The notes under the pieces are model-generated. The model was not told the DNA's origin, searched no databases, and saw only the letters and a program-made list of their open reading frames with translations. A DNA stretch of 64,000 nt from VRUE01 sp963705635 (GTDB lineage Bacteria; Actinomycetota; Thermoleophilia; Solirubrobacterales; 70-9), in the NCBI GenBank assembly GCA_963705635.1, contig CAVPKH010000004.1, positions 62,001-126,000 of the forward strand. The letters run 5' to 3'. The translations under genes were made by a program, and so were the position numbers. Below, piece by piece: positions 1-8,011 of the stretch (positions within the stretch are counted from its first letter, which is position 1; each line of letters opens with the position of its first letter).

Positions 1-1
1 C

Positions 2-613
2 AAGCCGGCGGGGATAACCTCGCACGACATGGTCGCCCGGGTACGACGCGAGCGCCGCTGCAAAGTCGGTCACGCCGGCACCCTGGATCCCTTCGCGACC
101 GGCCTCCTGCTGATGCTGCTCGGCCGCGCCACCCGCCTGCAGCGGCACCTGGTCGGCCTGCCGAAGACCTACGTCGCGACGGCCCGGCTTGGCTGGCGCT
201 CCAGCACCGGCGACCCCGATGGCGAGCTGCGCAAAACCGGCCGCCTGCCGGCCTCGCTGCAGCTCCCCACCGGGACGGTTCGGCAGCGCCTGCCGATGAC
301 CTCGGCGGTGCGAGTCGGCGGCGAGCGCCTCTACCGCAAGGCCCACCGGGGCGAGATCGTCGAAACTCCGGAACGCGATGTCGAGGTCCACAGAGCCGAT
401 CTGCTCGAGCATGACGAGGGAAGCGCGACCTATGAGATCGAATGCTCGAAGGGCACCTACATCCGCACCCTGGTCGAGACGCTCGACGACGCCTACTGCG
501 CGCAGCTGCGCCGGACCGCAATTGGGCCCTTTCGCGTCGATGGCGCCGGCGAGGAGCTGAGCGTGGATCGGGTCGCGGAGCTGGTTCCCGCCGTCAAGGA
601 GGCGCTGCGCTGA
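2..613 (+). CDS. truB: tRNA pseudouridine(55) synthase TruB (5' end missing)
   Basis: Isomerises U55 of the tRNA T-loop to pseudouridine. The reading frame is already open at the window edge: the first codons read KPAGITSHDM, the N-terminal TruB motif, so the real start lies about ten codons to the left and the internal ATG at 29 is not the start. The catalytic loop reads GHAGTLDPFATG, with the nucleophilic Asp at bases 86-88. Further conserved blocks are LPMTSAVRVGGERLYRKAHR and CSKGTYIRTLVETL. The stop overlaps the ribF start by one base, so the two genes are translationally coupled; truB-ribF-rpsO order is common in bacteria. The protein is compact after the catalytic domain, with only a short C-terminal region. 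Confidence 0.95.
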   Translation, partial: KPAGITSHDMVARVRRERRCKVGHAGTLDPFATGLLLMLLGRATRLQRHLVGLPKTYVATARLGWRSSTGDPDGELRKTGRLPASLQLPTGTVRQRLPMTSAVRVGGERLYRKAHRGEIVETPERDVEVHRADLLEHDEGSATYEIECSKGTYIRTLVETLDDAYCAQLRRTAIGPFRVDGAGEELSVDRVAELVPAVKEALR

Positions 614-1512
614 TGCCGAACATCGAAGTCACCTCGCTGCCCGACGCGGCGCCGCGGCCGCGGCACGTCGCGATCGGCACCTTCGACGGCGTCCACCGCG
701 GTCACCAGGCGGTGATCGACAGTGCCGACACGGTGCTCACCTTCGATCCCCACCCGCTAGAGGTCCTGCACCCGGCGGCGCTGCCGAAGCTGATCATGCC
801 CTTCGGCGTCAAGCGCGACGTGATCGAGGGGCTGGGCGTGCGCGAGCTGGTCGTCATCCCCTTCGACCGCGAGTTCGCCCAGCGCAGCGCCGAGGAATTC
901 GTCGAGGGGGTGCTGGTTGAACGACTCGGCGCCGAGCGCGTCTCGGTCGGGGAGAACTTCCGCTTCGGCGCCAAGGCCAAAGGCGATCCGGCGATGCTGG
1001 CGCAGCACGCGGAGTTCGGGACGCGCGTCGTCCCCCTGGTCGAGGTCGACGGCGAGACGGTCTCCTCGACCCGGATCAGGGCGCTGGTCGCGGCCGGCGA
1101 CATGGAGGGCGCCCGGCACTGCCTCGGCGCCCCCTTCATGGTCGAGGGCGAAGTCGTCAGCGGCGACCAGCGCGGCCGCGAGCTTGGCTTCCCAACGGCG
1201 AATCTGGTGCCTGATGACCGCCTGGCGATTCCCGGCCACGGCGTCTACGCGGCCTTTGCCAACGGCGTTCCCGCCGCCGTCAACGTCGGCGTGCGGCCCA
1301 CCTTCGAGAGCGGGCGCGGCGTTCTGATCGAGACCTACCTGATCGACTTCGAGGGCGACCTCTACGGGACCGACCTCCGCGTCGCCTTCGTCGCCCGCCT
1401 GCGTGGCGAGAAGCGCTTCCCGGGAGTGGAGGAGCTGATCGCCCAGATGCGGGTCGATGTCGAGGACGCGAAGCGGGTCTGCGCTGGCTTCGTGTCATCG
1501 CCGTCCGACTGA
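613..1512 (+). CDS. ribF: Bifunctional riboflavin kinase / FMN adenylyltransferase
   Basis: Makes FMN from riboflavin and then FAD, in the cytoplasm; 299 aa, the usual family length. The start is the ATG overlapping the truB stop (TGATG). The N-terminal adenylyltransferase domain carries the nucleotide-binding motif GTFDGVHRGH (residues 22-31), then FDPHPLEVL, ENFRFG and SSTRIR. The C-terminal flavokinase domain has GRELGFPTANL and a GVYAAF/GVRPTF core. The start was chosen because it gives the full N-terminal motif and the tight junction with truB; a longer in-frame extension upstream lies inside truB and looks like a shadow. Confidence 0.95.
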   Translation: MPNIEVTSLPDAAPRPRHVAIGTFDGVHRGHQAVIDSADTVLTFDPHPLEVLHPAALPKLIMPFGVKRDVIEGLGVRELVVIPFDREFAQRSAEEFVEGVLVERLGAERVSVGENFRFGAKAKGDPAMLAQHAEFGTRVVPLVEVDGETVSSTRIRALVAAGDMEGARHCLGAPFMVEGEVVSGDQRGRELGFPTANLVPDDRLAIPGHGVYAAFANGVPAAVNVGVRPTFESGRGVLIETYLIDFEGDLYGTDLRVAFVARLRGEKRFPGVEELIAQMRVDVEDAKRVCAGFVSSPSD

Positions 1513-1564
1513 GCCCGCTCCCTTCGCGGTGACCCGCTGCTCAGGGGCCTCGGTAGGGGAATTT

Positions 1565-1599
1565 GCACCGGCACAGGAGGGATGCGAGACTGCCGGTGC
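1565..1599 (+). terminator. Inverted repeat after ribF, terminator-like without T-tract
   Basis: A perfect 9-bp inverted repeat, GCACCGGCA at 1565-1573 and TGCCGGTGC at 1591-1599, separates ribF from the collagen-like gene. It is not followed by a run of T, so an intrinsic terminator is only one possibility; it could also be an operator or leader hairpin for the next gene, whose ribosome site lies 26 bases further on. Confidence 0.3.
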
Positions 1600-1634
1600 C
1601 GTACCACTCTGTCCGTCCAGTCCGGGAGGTTCAC

Positions 1635-2273
1635 GTGTCGAGCATCCGACGCCGTCTCAGCTTCGCGAACGTCGTTTCCTGCATTGCCCTCTTCGTCGCT
1701 CTGGGCGGTGCCAGCTATGCGGCCATCCAGCTGCCGAAGAACAGCGTCGGCGCCAAGCAGATCAAGCCGAGTGCCGTCAACTCCTCAAAGATCAAGAACG
1801 GCTCACTGGACGTCACGGACTTTAAGCCCTCTCAACTCTCCCAGCTCAAGGGGCCCACGGGGCCGACAGGGCCGAGGGGAGCGAGTGGGCCACAGGGAGA
1901 TCCTGGGCCCCTGCTCCAGACCCTCCCCTCGAGGAAGACCGAGACCGGATCCTATGGCTTCGCGGGTACTCGCCAGGAAAACGGCAACCCCTACACGCCG
2001 GGGATACAGGTTTCCTATCCGATCCCGGTGTCGTTCACGCCGAACGTCGAGATCGTCGAATCCGGTGAACCACCGACCGCAAACTGCCCGGGCAGCGTAG
2101 AAAAACCGGCGGCGGCGCCTGGCTACCTCTGTCTATATGGGGGTCGGGAAGACGTCGGATTGTCGCTCGAAAACGTCCCAGATGCCGGCCATCGCGGATT
2201 TCTCCTCTTCTTCGAAGCCGAACCGGGTGAAAACTACGAGGACTTCGGAACCTGGGCCGTAACCGCGCCGTAG
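1635..2273 (+). CDS. Collagen-like surface protein
   Basis: 212 aa from a GTG start with GGGAGGT four bases upstream; a longer frame from 1563 lacks this site. Residues 1-30 form a signal or anchor segment (RRRLSFANVVSCIALFVALG). Next comes a short linker rich in NSVGAKQIKPSAVNSSKIKN-type repeats, then a collagen-type Gly-X-Y run GPTGPTGPRGASGPQGDPGP near residues 72-91, and a C-terminal globular domain of about 115 residues with two cysteines. It is probably exported and forms a triple helix at the cell surface. A second protein of this architecture lies at 38868-39488. The function is unknown; the class is frequent in Solirubrobacterales-like genomes by my recollection. Confidence 0.75.
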   Translation: MSSIRRRLSFANVVSCIALFVALGGASYAAIQLPKNSVGAKQIKPSAVNSSKIKNGSLDVTDFKPSQLSQLKGPTGPTGPRGASGPQGDPGPLLQTLPSRKTETGSYGFAGTRQENGNPYTPGIQVSYPIPVSFTPNVEIVESGEPPTANCPGSVEKPAAAPGYLCLYGGREDVGLSLENVPDAGHRGFLLFFEAEPGENYEDFGTWAVTAP

Positions 2274-2349
2274 CCTCGTGCGACGTCTGTGCTAGCTTGC
2301 GGCGGGCCGTGACCCGGCAGTTGCACGGCTTTTTTAGGACAAAACAAAG

Positions 2350-2619
2350 ATGAGCCTGACCAAGGAAAAAAAAGAGGAGCTGATCGGCAAGTTCGGTCGC
2401 GCCGATGGCGATACCGGCTCAGCCGAGGTTCAGGTCGCGCTGCTCACCGAGCGGATCAACGAACTCACCGAGCACCTGCGCACGCACACCAAGGACCATC
2501 ACTCGCGCCGCGGCCTGCTGATGCTGGTCGGCAAGCGCCGCCGCATGCTGCGCTACCTCGAGCGCCACGACCTCGAGCGCTACCGCGCCCTGGTCGCCGA
2601 ACTCGGCCTGCGTCGATGA
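2350..2619 (+). CDS. rpsO: 30S ribosomal protein S15
   Basis: 89 aa, exactly the family length. S15 binds 16S rRNA in the central domain and nucleates the platform. Conserved blocks include DTGSAEVQVALLTERI, HTKDHHSRRGLL and VGKRRRMLRYL. The leader has a T-run (2330-2335) and then AGGAC before ACAAAACAAAGATG, giving a weak Shine-Dalgarno; S15 genes in other bacteria are autoregulated through their leader, but I cannot show this here. The stop overlaps the start of the next gene (ATGA), so a peroxiredoxin is coupled to a ribosomal protein gene. Confidence 0.97.
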   Translation: MSLTKEKKEELIGKFGRADGDTGSAEVQVALLTERINELTEHLRTHTKDHHSRRGLLMLVGKRRRMLRYLERHDLERYRALVAELGLRR

Positions 2620-3074
2620 TCTCGGCCGGGGAACCGGCGCCCGATTTCACCCTCCGCAACCAGGACGGCGAGAAGGTTTCGCTCGCTGACTTCCGCGGCG
2701 GCAAAGTCCTGCTCGTCTTCTATCCGCTCGACTTCAGCCCGGTCTGCGGTGATCAGCTCTCGATCTACCAGGAGGTCAAGCCGGAGATCGAGGCCAAGGG
2801 CGTAACGATGGTCGGGATCAGCGTCGACAGCGGCTTCGCCCACAAGGCCTTCCAGGAGAAGCTAGGCATCGACACGCCGCTGCTGGCCGACTTCGAGCCC
2901 AAGGGCGAGGTCGCGCGCGCCTACGGTGCCTACATCGAGCGGGTCGGCCACGCCAACCGCTCGCTCGTCCTCGTCGACGAGGAGGGCACGGTCGAGTGGG
3001 TCCACGAGTCGCCGACCCCGCTGGAGATCCCCGGCGCCAACCTGATCTTCGACGCGCTGAACGCTGACGCCTGA
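2616..3074 (+). CDS. Peroxiredoxin, AhpE-like one-cysteine type
   Basis: 152 aa thioredoxin-fold peroxidase reducing H2O2 and organic peroxides. The peroxidatic cysteine is Cys44 in DFSPVCGDQ; the usual Thr of the TxxC motif is Ser41, an accepted substitution. There is no other cysteine in the protein, which points to a one-Cys AhpE-type enzyme needing an external thiol (for example mycothiol or mycoredoxin) for recycling. The start overlaps the rpsO stop by four bases. A DsbA-like remnant follows, so redox genes have been placed between rpsO and pnp, which are neighbours in most bacteria. Confidence 0.85.
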   Translation: MISAGEPAPDFTLRNQDGEKVSLADFRGGKVLLVFYPLDFSPVCGDQLSIYQEVKPEIEAKGVTMVGISVDSGFAHKAFQEKLGIDTPLLADFEPKGEVARAYGAYIERVGHANRSLVLVDEEGTVEWVHESPTPLEIPGANLIFDALNADA

Positions 3075-3090
3075 GCTGACCAGCGCCGCG

Positions 3091-3509
3091 GTGCCGCCGG
3101 CCGGGCCGGCGGATCACCGCAGGGGGAGGGGGCGGAGCTGATCGTCTACGCCGACCTCGGCTGCCCGCACTGCGCATCCGCCTGGGCCGAGATCGGCGAG
3201 CGCGAGGCGACGATCGTCTTTCGCCACTTCCCGGTCGCCAGCAAGCACCCACGCTCGCCCGCCCTGCACGCCGCCGCCGAGGCCGCCGGCCTGCAGGGGC
3301 GCTTCTTCGAGCTGGTCGACTCGCTCTACGCCGATCGCGGCCACGTCGACGACCCGCATCTCTGGCAGCGGGCCGAGCGCCTCGGCCTCGAGCTCGAGCG
3401 CTTCGAGGCCGATCGCCGCTCCGCAGCGGTCGCGGCCCGCGTCCGTCGCGACTTCGAGTCGGGAATCCGAGCCGGTGTCACCAGCACCCCGGCGCTCTTC
3501 CCCGGATAG
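3091..3509 (+). pseudogene. DsbA-like thiol oxidoreductase remnant
   Basis: The reading frame from about 3126 gives a clear DsbA/FrnE-type domain: LIVYADLGCPHCASAWAEI (CPHC active site), then FRHFPVASKHPRSPALHAAA and the cis-proline loop GVTSTPALF. The frame has no start codon of its own. A GTG at 3091 opens another frame that would join after an indel in the G-run at 3121-3132. The frame stops two codons after the cis-Pro loop, where DsbA proteins usually continue for another 15-25 residues, and the palindrome at 3511-3557 begins two bases after the stop. I read it as a gene cut by that element, or a sequence-error-damaged gene; it may be non-functional. Confidence 0.6.
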
Positions 3510-3510
3510 C

Positions 3511-3557
3511 GCGAAACCGTCTCAACCCGGCAATATGGCGGGCTGAGACGGTTTCGC
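3511..3557 (+). repeat. Palindromic element family C, copy 1
   Basis: A 47-bp near-perfect palindrome: GCGAAACCGTCTCA (3511-3524) pairs with TGAGACGGTTTCGC (3544-3557) around an AT-containing loop. A second copy, in inverted orientation and about 85% identical by eye, lies at 44181-44225. It starts two bases after the stop of the truncated DsbA-like gene. It has no T-tract, so it is not a classical terminator. Confidence 0.8.
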
Positions 3558-3612
3558 TGCTAGCGGACGCTCAGCAGTGGGGTGCAAGCTCGGAGATGGC
3601 CCTGTGTGTACC

Positions 3613-3674
3613 CTCTTTTTCGAAAGAGAACGCGAGTTCTGAAAGCAGATGGCCACCATCCGGGTGGCCGGAGG
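3613..3674 (+). promoter_or_regulatory. pnp leader: two hairpins next to the ribosome-binding site
   Basis: The leader contains CTCTTT-TTCG-AAAGAG (3613-3628), a perfect stem closed by a UUCG-type loop, and GGCCACC-ATCCG-GGTGGCC (3651-3657 with 3663-3669), a 7-bp stem that ends one base before the strong ribosome site GGAGG (3670-3674). PNPase mRNA in E. coli is autoregulated through an RNase III-cut leader stem; whether the same happens here is inference. Confidence 0.45.
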
Positions 3675-3686
3675 TAGGACAACTAA

Positions 3687-5933
3687 ATGAGCATGTTTGA
3701 CGTAACCCGCGTTTCGGCGGACATCGGCGATGGCCAGATTTCCTTCGAGACCGGAAAGCTCGCGAAGCAGGCGGGTGGCGCGGTCGTGGTTCAGGCCGGC
3801 GACACGATGGTGCTCTGCACCGCAACCGTCGGCAACCTTCGCGACGTGGACTTCCTTCCCCTCACCGTCGACATCGAGGAGCGGATGTACGCCGCGGGCA
3901 AGATCCCCGGCTCGTTCTTCCGTCGCGAGGGCAAATCCAGCGAGAAGGCGACGCTGACCGCGCGCATGATCGACCGGCCGATCCGGCCGCTCTTCCCCAA
4001 GGGCTGGCACTACGAGACCCAGCTCGTCGCGATCCCGATGTCGGTTGACCAGGTCAACCCGTACGACGTCCTGGCGATGAACGGCGCCTCCGCCGCGCTG
4101 GCGATCTCACCGGTCCCGGTCGCCGCCCACGTCGGCGCGGTGCGAATCGGCAAGCTCGACGGCGACTTCGTCGTCAACCCCTCCGAGGAGGACCACGCCG
4201 AGCTCGATCTCGACCTGATCGTCGCCGGCACCGACGAGGCGATCCTGATGGTCGAGGCCGGCGCCAACGGCGTCACCGAGCAGGAGATCCTCGACGCCCT
4301 CGACATCGCCCACGGCGAGATCAAGAAGCTCTGCGCCGCGATGGAGGAGCTGCAGCAGAAGGCCGGCAAGGAGAAGATCGAGGTCGAGGCCCCCAAGATC
4401 GACGAGGGCCTGATCAGCGACATCCGCTCCTCCCACGGCCAGGCCCTGGTCGACGCGATCGCCACCGAGGGCAAGCTCGAGCGCTACGAGGCGATCGACA
4501 AGGTCAAGGACGAGGTGGTCGCCAAGTACGCCCCCGAGTCCGCCGACGGAGAGGCCGACGAGAAGCAGGTGGCCGAAGCCAAGGCAGCCTTCGGCTCGAT
4601 CGAGAAGGACACGATCCGCAAGGCGATCGCCGTCGACAAGAAGCGCCCCGACGGCCGCGCCCAGGACGAGATCCGGCCGATCGAGTGCGAGGTCGACATC
4701 TCCCCGCGCGTGCACGGCTCCGCCCTCTTCACCCGCGGTGAGACGCAGATCCTCTCCAACGCCGCGCTGGGCACGACGCGCATGGACATGCGCCTCGACA
4801 CGCTCGGGCTGGAGACCTCGAAGAAGTTCTGGCACCACTACAACTTCCCGCCCTTCTCGGTCGGGGAGGCCGGCTTCATGCGCGGCCCCAAGCGCCGCGA
4901 CATCGGTCACGGCGCCCTCGCCGAGCGGGCGCTGGTGGCGACCATCCCCAACGAAGAGGACTTCCCCTACGTGATCCGGGTCGTCTCCGAGACGCTCGAG
5001 TCCAACGGCTCCTCCTCGATGGGCTCGGTCTGCGCCTCCTCGATGGCGCTGCAGGCCGCGGGCGTGCCGGTCACCGCACCGGTCGCCGGCGTCGCCATGG
5101 GCCTGATCAAGGAGGGTGACGACTACATCGTCCTCACCGACATCGCCGGCGTCGAGGACCACCTCGGCGACATGGACTTCAAGGTCGCCGGCACCGCGGA
5201 CGGGATCACCGCCCTGCAGATGGACATCAAGATCACCGGCGTCACCTTCGAGATCCTCACCGACGCGCTGGAGCAGGCCAACAAGGGCCGCCAGTTCATC
5301 CTCGGCAAGATGGCCGAGGCGATCGACGGGCCGCGCGAGCAGCTCTCCCAGCACGCGCCGCGGATCGAAGCGATCAAGATCGATCAGGAGAAGATCGGCG
5401 CCGTGATCGGCAAGGGTGGCGAAACCATCCGCGCCCTCTGCGAGGAGTTCGAAGCCGAAATCGACGTCGAGGACGACGGCACGATCCGGATCTACGCACC
5501 GACCGGCTCGCTGGTCGAAGCCTGCGTCGCCCGGATCGAGTCGATGACCAAGGAGGCCGAAGTCGGCGATCGCTACAACGCCGCCAAGGTGGTCAAGACG
5601 ACGACCTTCGGCGCCTTCGTCGAGCTGGTCAAGGGCACAGACGGCCTGCTGCACATCTCCAACGTCAAGCCGGGGGAGCGGGTCGATTCAGTCGACGACG
5701 TGCTCACCGCCGGCGAGGAGATCGACGTCACCGTGGTCGAGGTCGACCGCGAGCGTGGCCGCATCGGCCTGCGCCTCTCCGACGACCCCTCGGTTGCCGG
5801 CAAGAGCCCCGAGGAGCTGGCGGCCGTCGGCTCCGGCGGTGGCGGCTCGAGCCGCAACGGCGGCGACCGCGGCGGCCGTGGTGGTCGCGAGGGACGCCGT
5901 CCCCGTGGCGGCGACCGCGAGCGCGGCCGCTGA
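3687..5933 (+). CDS. pnp: Polyribonucleotide nucleotidyltransferase (PNPase)
   Basis: 748 aa; phosphorolytic 3'-5' exoribonuclease of the RNA degradosome, acting as a trimer. Order: first RNase PH-like domain (residues ~10-230), all-alpha linker, second RNase PH domain (~330-550) with DIGHGALAER and the catalytic DMDFKVAGT block, KH domain near 567-625 (IGAVIGKGGETIRAL), S1 domain near 630-700 (TTFGAFVELVKGTDGLLHIS), and a Gly/Arg-rich tail of about 35 residues that should bind RNA unspecifically. The start follows GGAGGTAGG by eight bases. The stop is followed at once by palindromic element A1, which may define the mRNA 3' end. Confidence 0.97.
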   Translation: MSMFDVTRVSADIGDGQISFETGKLAKQAGGAVVVQAGDTMVLCTATVGNLRDVDFLPLTVDIEERMYAAGKIPGSFFRREGKSSEKATLTARMIDRPIRPLFPKGWHYETQLVAIPMSVDQVNPYDVLAMNGASAALAISPVPVAAHVGAVRIGKLDGDFVVNPSEEDHAELDLDLIVAGTDEAILMVEAGANGVTEQEILDALDIAHGEIKKLCAAMEELQQKAGKEKIEVEAPKIDEGLISDIRSSHGQALVDAIATEGKLERYEAIDKVKDEVVAKYAPESADGEADEKQVAEAKAAFGSIEKDTIRKAIAVDKKRPDGRAQDEIRPIECEVDISPRVHGSALFTRGETQILSNAALGTTRMDMRLDTLGLETSKKFWHHYNFPPFSVGEAGFMRGPKRRDIGHGALAERALVATIPNEEDFPYVIRVVSETLESNGSSSMGSVCASSMALQAAGVPVTAPVAGVAMGLIKEGDDYIVLTDIAGVEDHLGDMDFKVAGTADGITALQMDIKITGVTFEILTDALEQANKGRQFILGKMAEAIDGPREQLSQHAPRIEAIKIDQEKIGAVIGKGGETIRALCEEFEAEIDVEDDGTIRIYAPTGSLVEACVARIESMTKEAEVGDRYNAAKVVKTTTFGAFVELVKGTDGLLHISNVKPGERVDSVDDVLTAGEEIDVTVVEVDRERGRIGLRLSDDPSVAGKSPEELAAVGSGGGGSSRNGGDRGGRGGREGRRPRGGDRERGR

Positions 5934-5934
5934 G

Positions 5935-6044
5935 GTCGATCCCGGCAGGGGTTCCACTTAACTTTTTCGGTGAAACCAATGCCGCTGACGCCTCAAGGTC
6001 GTCGACGAAAAAGTACAAGACGTTCCACCCCCACCGGGATCGAC
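5935..6044 (+). repeat. Palindromic 3'-end element family A, copy 1
   Basis: A 110-bp inverted repeat beginning two bases after the pnp stop. The outer stem is GTCGATCCCGG (5935-5945) with CCGGGATCGAC (6034-6044). The inner part has ACTTTTTCGGTG near 5960 and CGACGAAAAAGTACAAGACG at 6004-6023, the internal landmarks shared by all copies (24197-24307 and 57109-57221). The terminal six bases differ from the other copies yet still pair, which argues for a selected hairpin. Confidence 0.85.
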
Positions 6045-6049
6045 ACTCA

Positions 6050-7324
6050 TTGAACGGAGCTGAAACAACAACGCAGGGCACCGGCGTCCGGGTCGTCACC
6101 GAGGAGGTTCCCTCGGTGCGATCCGTGGCGCTGGGGCTCTGGGTGCGCACCGGCTCGCGCAACGAGACCGTGCCGCAGGCGGGGGTCTCGCACTTCCTCG
6201 AGCACCTGCTGTTCAAGGGGACGGAGCGCTTCTCGGCAATCGAGATCGCCGAGAAGCTCGACGGCCTCGGCGCCTCGGTCAACGCCGCCACCGGCAAGGA
6301 GACCACGCACCTGCACGCGCGCTTCCTCGACGAGCACACCGAGGAGGTCTTCGACCTGCTGGCGGAGATGCTGCTGGCGCCGACCTACCCCGAAGTCGAC
6401 TCCGAGCGCGAGGTCGTGCTGGAGGAGATCGCGATGTACGAGGACGAGCCGCAGGACCGCGTCCACGACATCCTCGCCGAGGCGGTCTTCGGCGAGCACC
6501 CGCTCGGCCGCCGGGTGCTGGGCGAGGCCGAGGTGATCAGCTCGGTCCCGGTGCCGCAGATCGAGGCTTACCGCAGCGCTCGCTACACCGGCGCCAACAT
6601 CGTCGTCGGCGCCGCTGGCCACGTCGACCACGCCCGCATCGCCGCGCTGAGCGAGCGCCTGGTCTCCCCGGGCGCCGGCGAGGGGGGCGGCCAGGCCACC
6701 GTGGGGACCGACGAAGAAGCCAGGCTGCGCTTCTACGCCAAGGACACCGAGCAGTACCACATCTGCTTTGGCGCGCCCGGCATCGTGCGCTCCGACGAGC
6801 GCCGCTACGCGCTCGCCGTGCTCGACTCGATCTTCGGCGGCTCCAGCTCTTCACGGCTCTTCCGCGAGGTGCGGGAGAAGCGCGGGCTGGCCTACTCGGT
6901 CGGCTCCTACAACGAGCAGTACACCGACGCGGGAATGGTCGCGACCTACGTCGGCACCCGCGAGGAGAACGTCGAGGAGGCCTGCTCGATCATCGGCACG
7001 GAGCTGGCCCGGCTGCGCAGCGAGCCGGTTTCCGACGCCGAGCTGGCCCGCGCCAAGGAGAGCGTCAAGGGTCGCCTCGTGCTCTCCTCGGAGTCGACCG
7101 CGGCGCGAATGTCGCGGATCTCCCGCGCCACCCTCTTCGGCCTGCCGATCGACAGCCTCGACGAGATGCTGGCCAAAGTCGATGCCGTCAGCGTCGACGA
7201 TCTGACCGCGCTGGCGGCTGAGCTGTATGGCCCGGAGCACCTCTCCGCTGCCTGCATCGGACGCGACGAGGGGCGTTTCCGCAATGCGCTCGGCCCCGTC
7301 AGCGAGGCCCTGGTCGCCGCATGA
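6050..7324 (+). CDS. M16 family zinc peptidase (processing-peptidase type)
   Basis: 424 aa, M16B size. The inverse zinc motif is HFLEH (His48, Glu51, His52), with the distal Glu in the EREVVLEEIAMYEDEP block. The second half carries the R/Y-containing region REVREKRGLAYSVGSYNEQY. The family cleaves small unfolded peptides; orthologs next to pnp and dapB/dapA are widespread in Gram-positive bacteria. The start appears to be TTG six bases after element A1, with no good ribosome site, so the element sits where the leader would be and may affect translation. The stop overlaps the dapB start (ATGA). Confidence 0.85.
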   Translation: MNGAETTTQGTGVRVVTEEVPSVRSVALGLWVRTGSRNETVPQAGVSHFLEHLLFKGTERFSAIEIAEKLDGLGASVNAATGKETTHLHARFLDEHTEEVFDLLAEMLLAPTYPEVDSEREVVLEEIAMYEDEPQDRVHDILAEAVFGEHPLGRRVLGEAEVISSVPVPQIEAYRSARYTGANIVVGAAGHVDHARIAALSERLVSPGAGEGGGQATVGTDEEARLRFYAKDTEQYHICFGAPGIVRSDERRYALAVLDSIFGGSSSSRLFREVREKRGLAYSVGSYNEQYTDAGMVATYVGTREENVEEACSIIGTELARLRSEPVSDAELARAKESVKGRLVLSSESTAARMSRISRATLFGLPIDSLDEMLAKVDAVSVDDLTALAAELYGPEHLSAACIGRDEGRFRNALGPVSEALVAA

Positions 7325-7986
7325 TCCGAGTTGCCGTCTCCGGCGCCGCCGGACGCATGGGCGAGGCGGTCTGCGAGGCCGTCGAGGGGGCGGCGGACAC
7401 CGAGCTCACGGCGAAGGCCGACCCGACGCTTGGGGTTGAGCTCGCCGACGTGCTCGGCGAGGCCGACGTCGTCGTCGACTTCACCACCCCCGACACGGCG
7501 CTGGCCAATGCCAAGGCCTGCCTCGGGGCAGGCGTCCACGTCGTCGTCGGCACCACCGGCTTCGACCTCGATGCCCTGCGCGATGCGGCCGAGTCCTCCG
7601 GCGCCAACTGCTTCGTCGCCCCCAACTTCGCGATCGGCGCCGTGCTGCTGATGGAGGTATCGCAGACGATCGCGGCCCACATGCCCGAGTGCGAGATCGT
7701 CGAGCTGCACCACGACCGCAAGCTCGACGCCCCCTCGGGCACCGCGAAGCGCACCGCGGAGCTGATCTCCGGCGCCGGCGGCAACGTCCACGAGCCGATC
7801 CACTCGGTGCGGCTGCCCGGCCTCGTCGCCCATCAGGAAGTCATCTTCGGCGGCGAGGGCCAAACCCTCAGCGTCCGCCACGACTCGATCGACCGGCGCT
7901 CCTTCATGCCCGGCGTGCTGCTCGCCGTGCGCAAGGTGGGCGGGCTGGACGACCGCTTCACCGTCGGGCTGGAGAAGCTCCTGTGA
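7321..7986 (+). CDS. dapB: 4-hydroxy-tetrahydrodipicolinate reductase
   Basis: NAD(P)H-dependent second step of the diaminopimelate/lysine branch. The 221 aa is slightly short for the family (about 245-270). The Rossmann motif GAAGRMG is at residues 8-14, VVDFTTPD and VVGTTGF follow, and the catalytic block ELHHDRKLDAPSGTA carries His-His and Lys. It overlaps the M16 peptidase gene by four bases and precedes dapA by 25 bases, so peptidase-dapB-dapA-rnj is one transcription unit. DapF and a DapL-like enzyme are further along the window. Confidence 0.95.
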   Translation: MIRVAVSGAAGRMGEAVCEAVEGAADTELTAKADPTLGVELADVLGEADVVVDFTTPDTALANAKACLGAGVHVVVGTTGFDLDALRDAAESSGANCFVAPNFAIGAVLLMEVSQTIAAHMPECEIVELHHDRKLDAPSGTAKRTAELISGAGGNVHEPIHSVRLPGLVAHQEVIFGGEGQTLSVRHDSIDRRSFMPGVLLAVRKVGGLDDRFTVGLEKLL

Positions 7987-8011
7987 AGACCGACCTCGAT
8001 ACCCTGGCCTC

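Noticed and set aside
4107..5654. 515-codon open frame antisense to pnp
   Set aside because: It mirrors the codon structure of pnp in GC-rich DNA, has no recognisable domain and no start signals; a shadow frame. The same holds for long antisense frames at 9355-10587 (rnj) and 11008-12342 (kinase).
5935..6044. Family A as classical Rho-independent terminators
   Set aside because: The T-run is inside the hairpin arm rather than after the stem, and the outer stem extends beyond it on both sides; it may still stop transcription, but not by the canonical layout.
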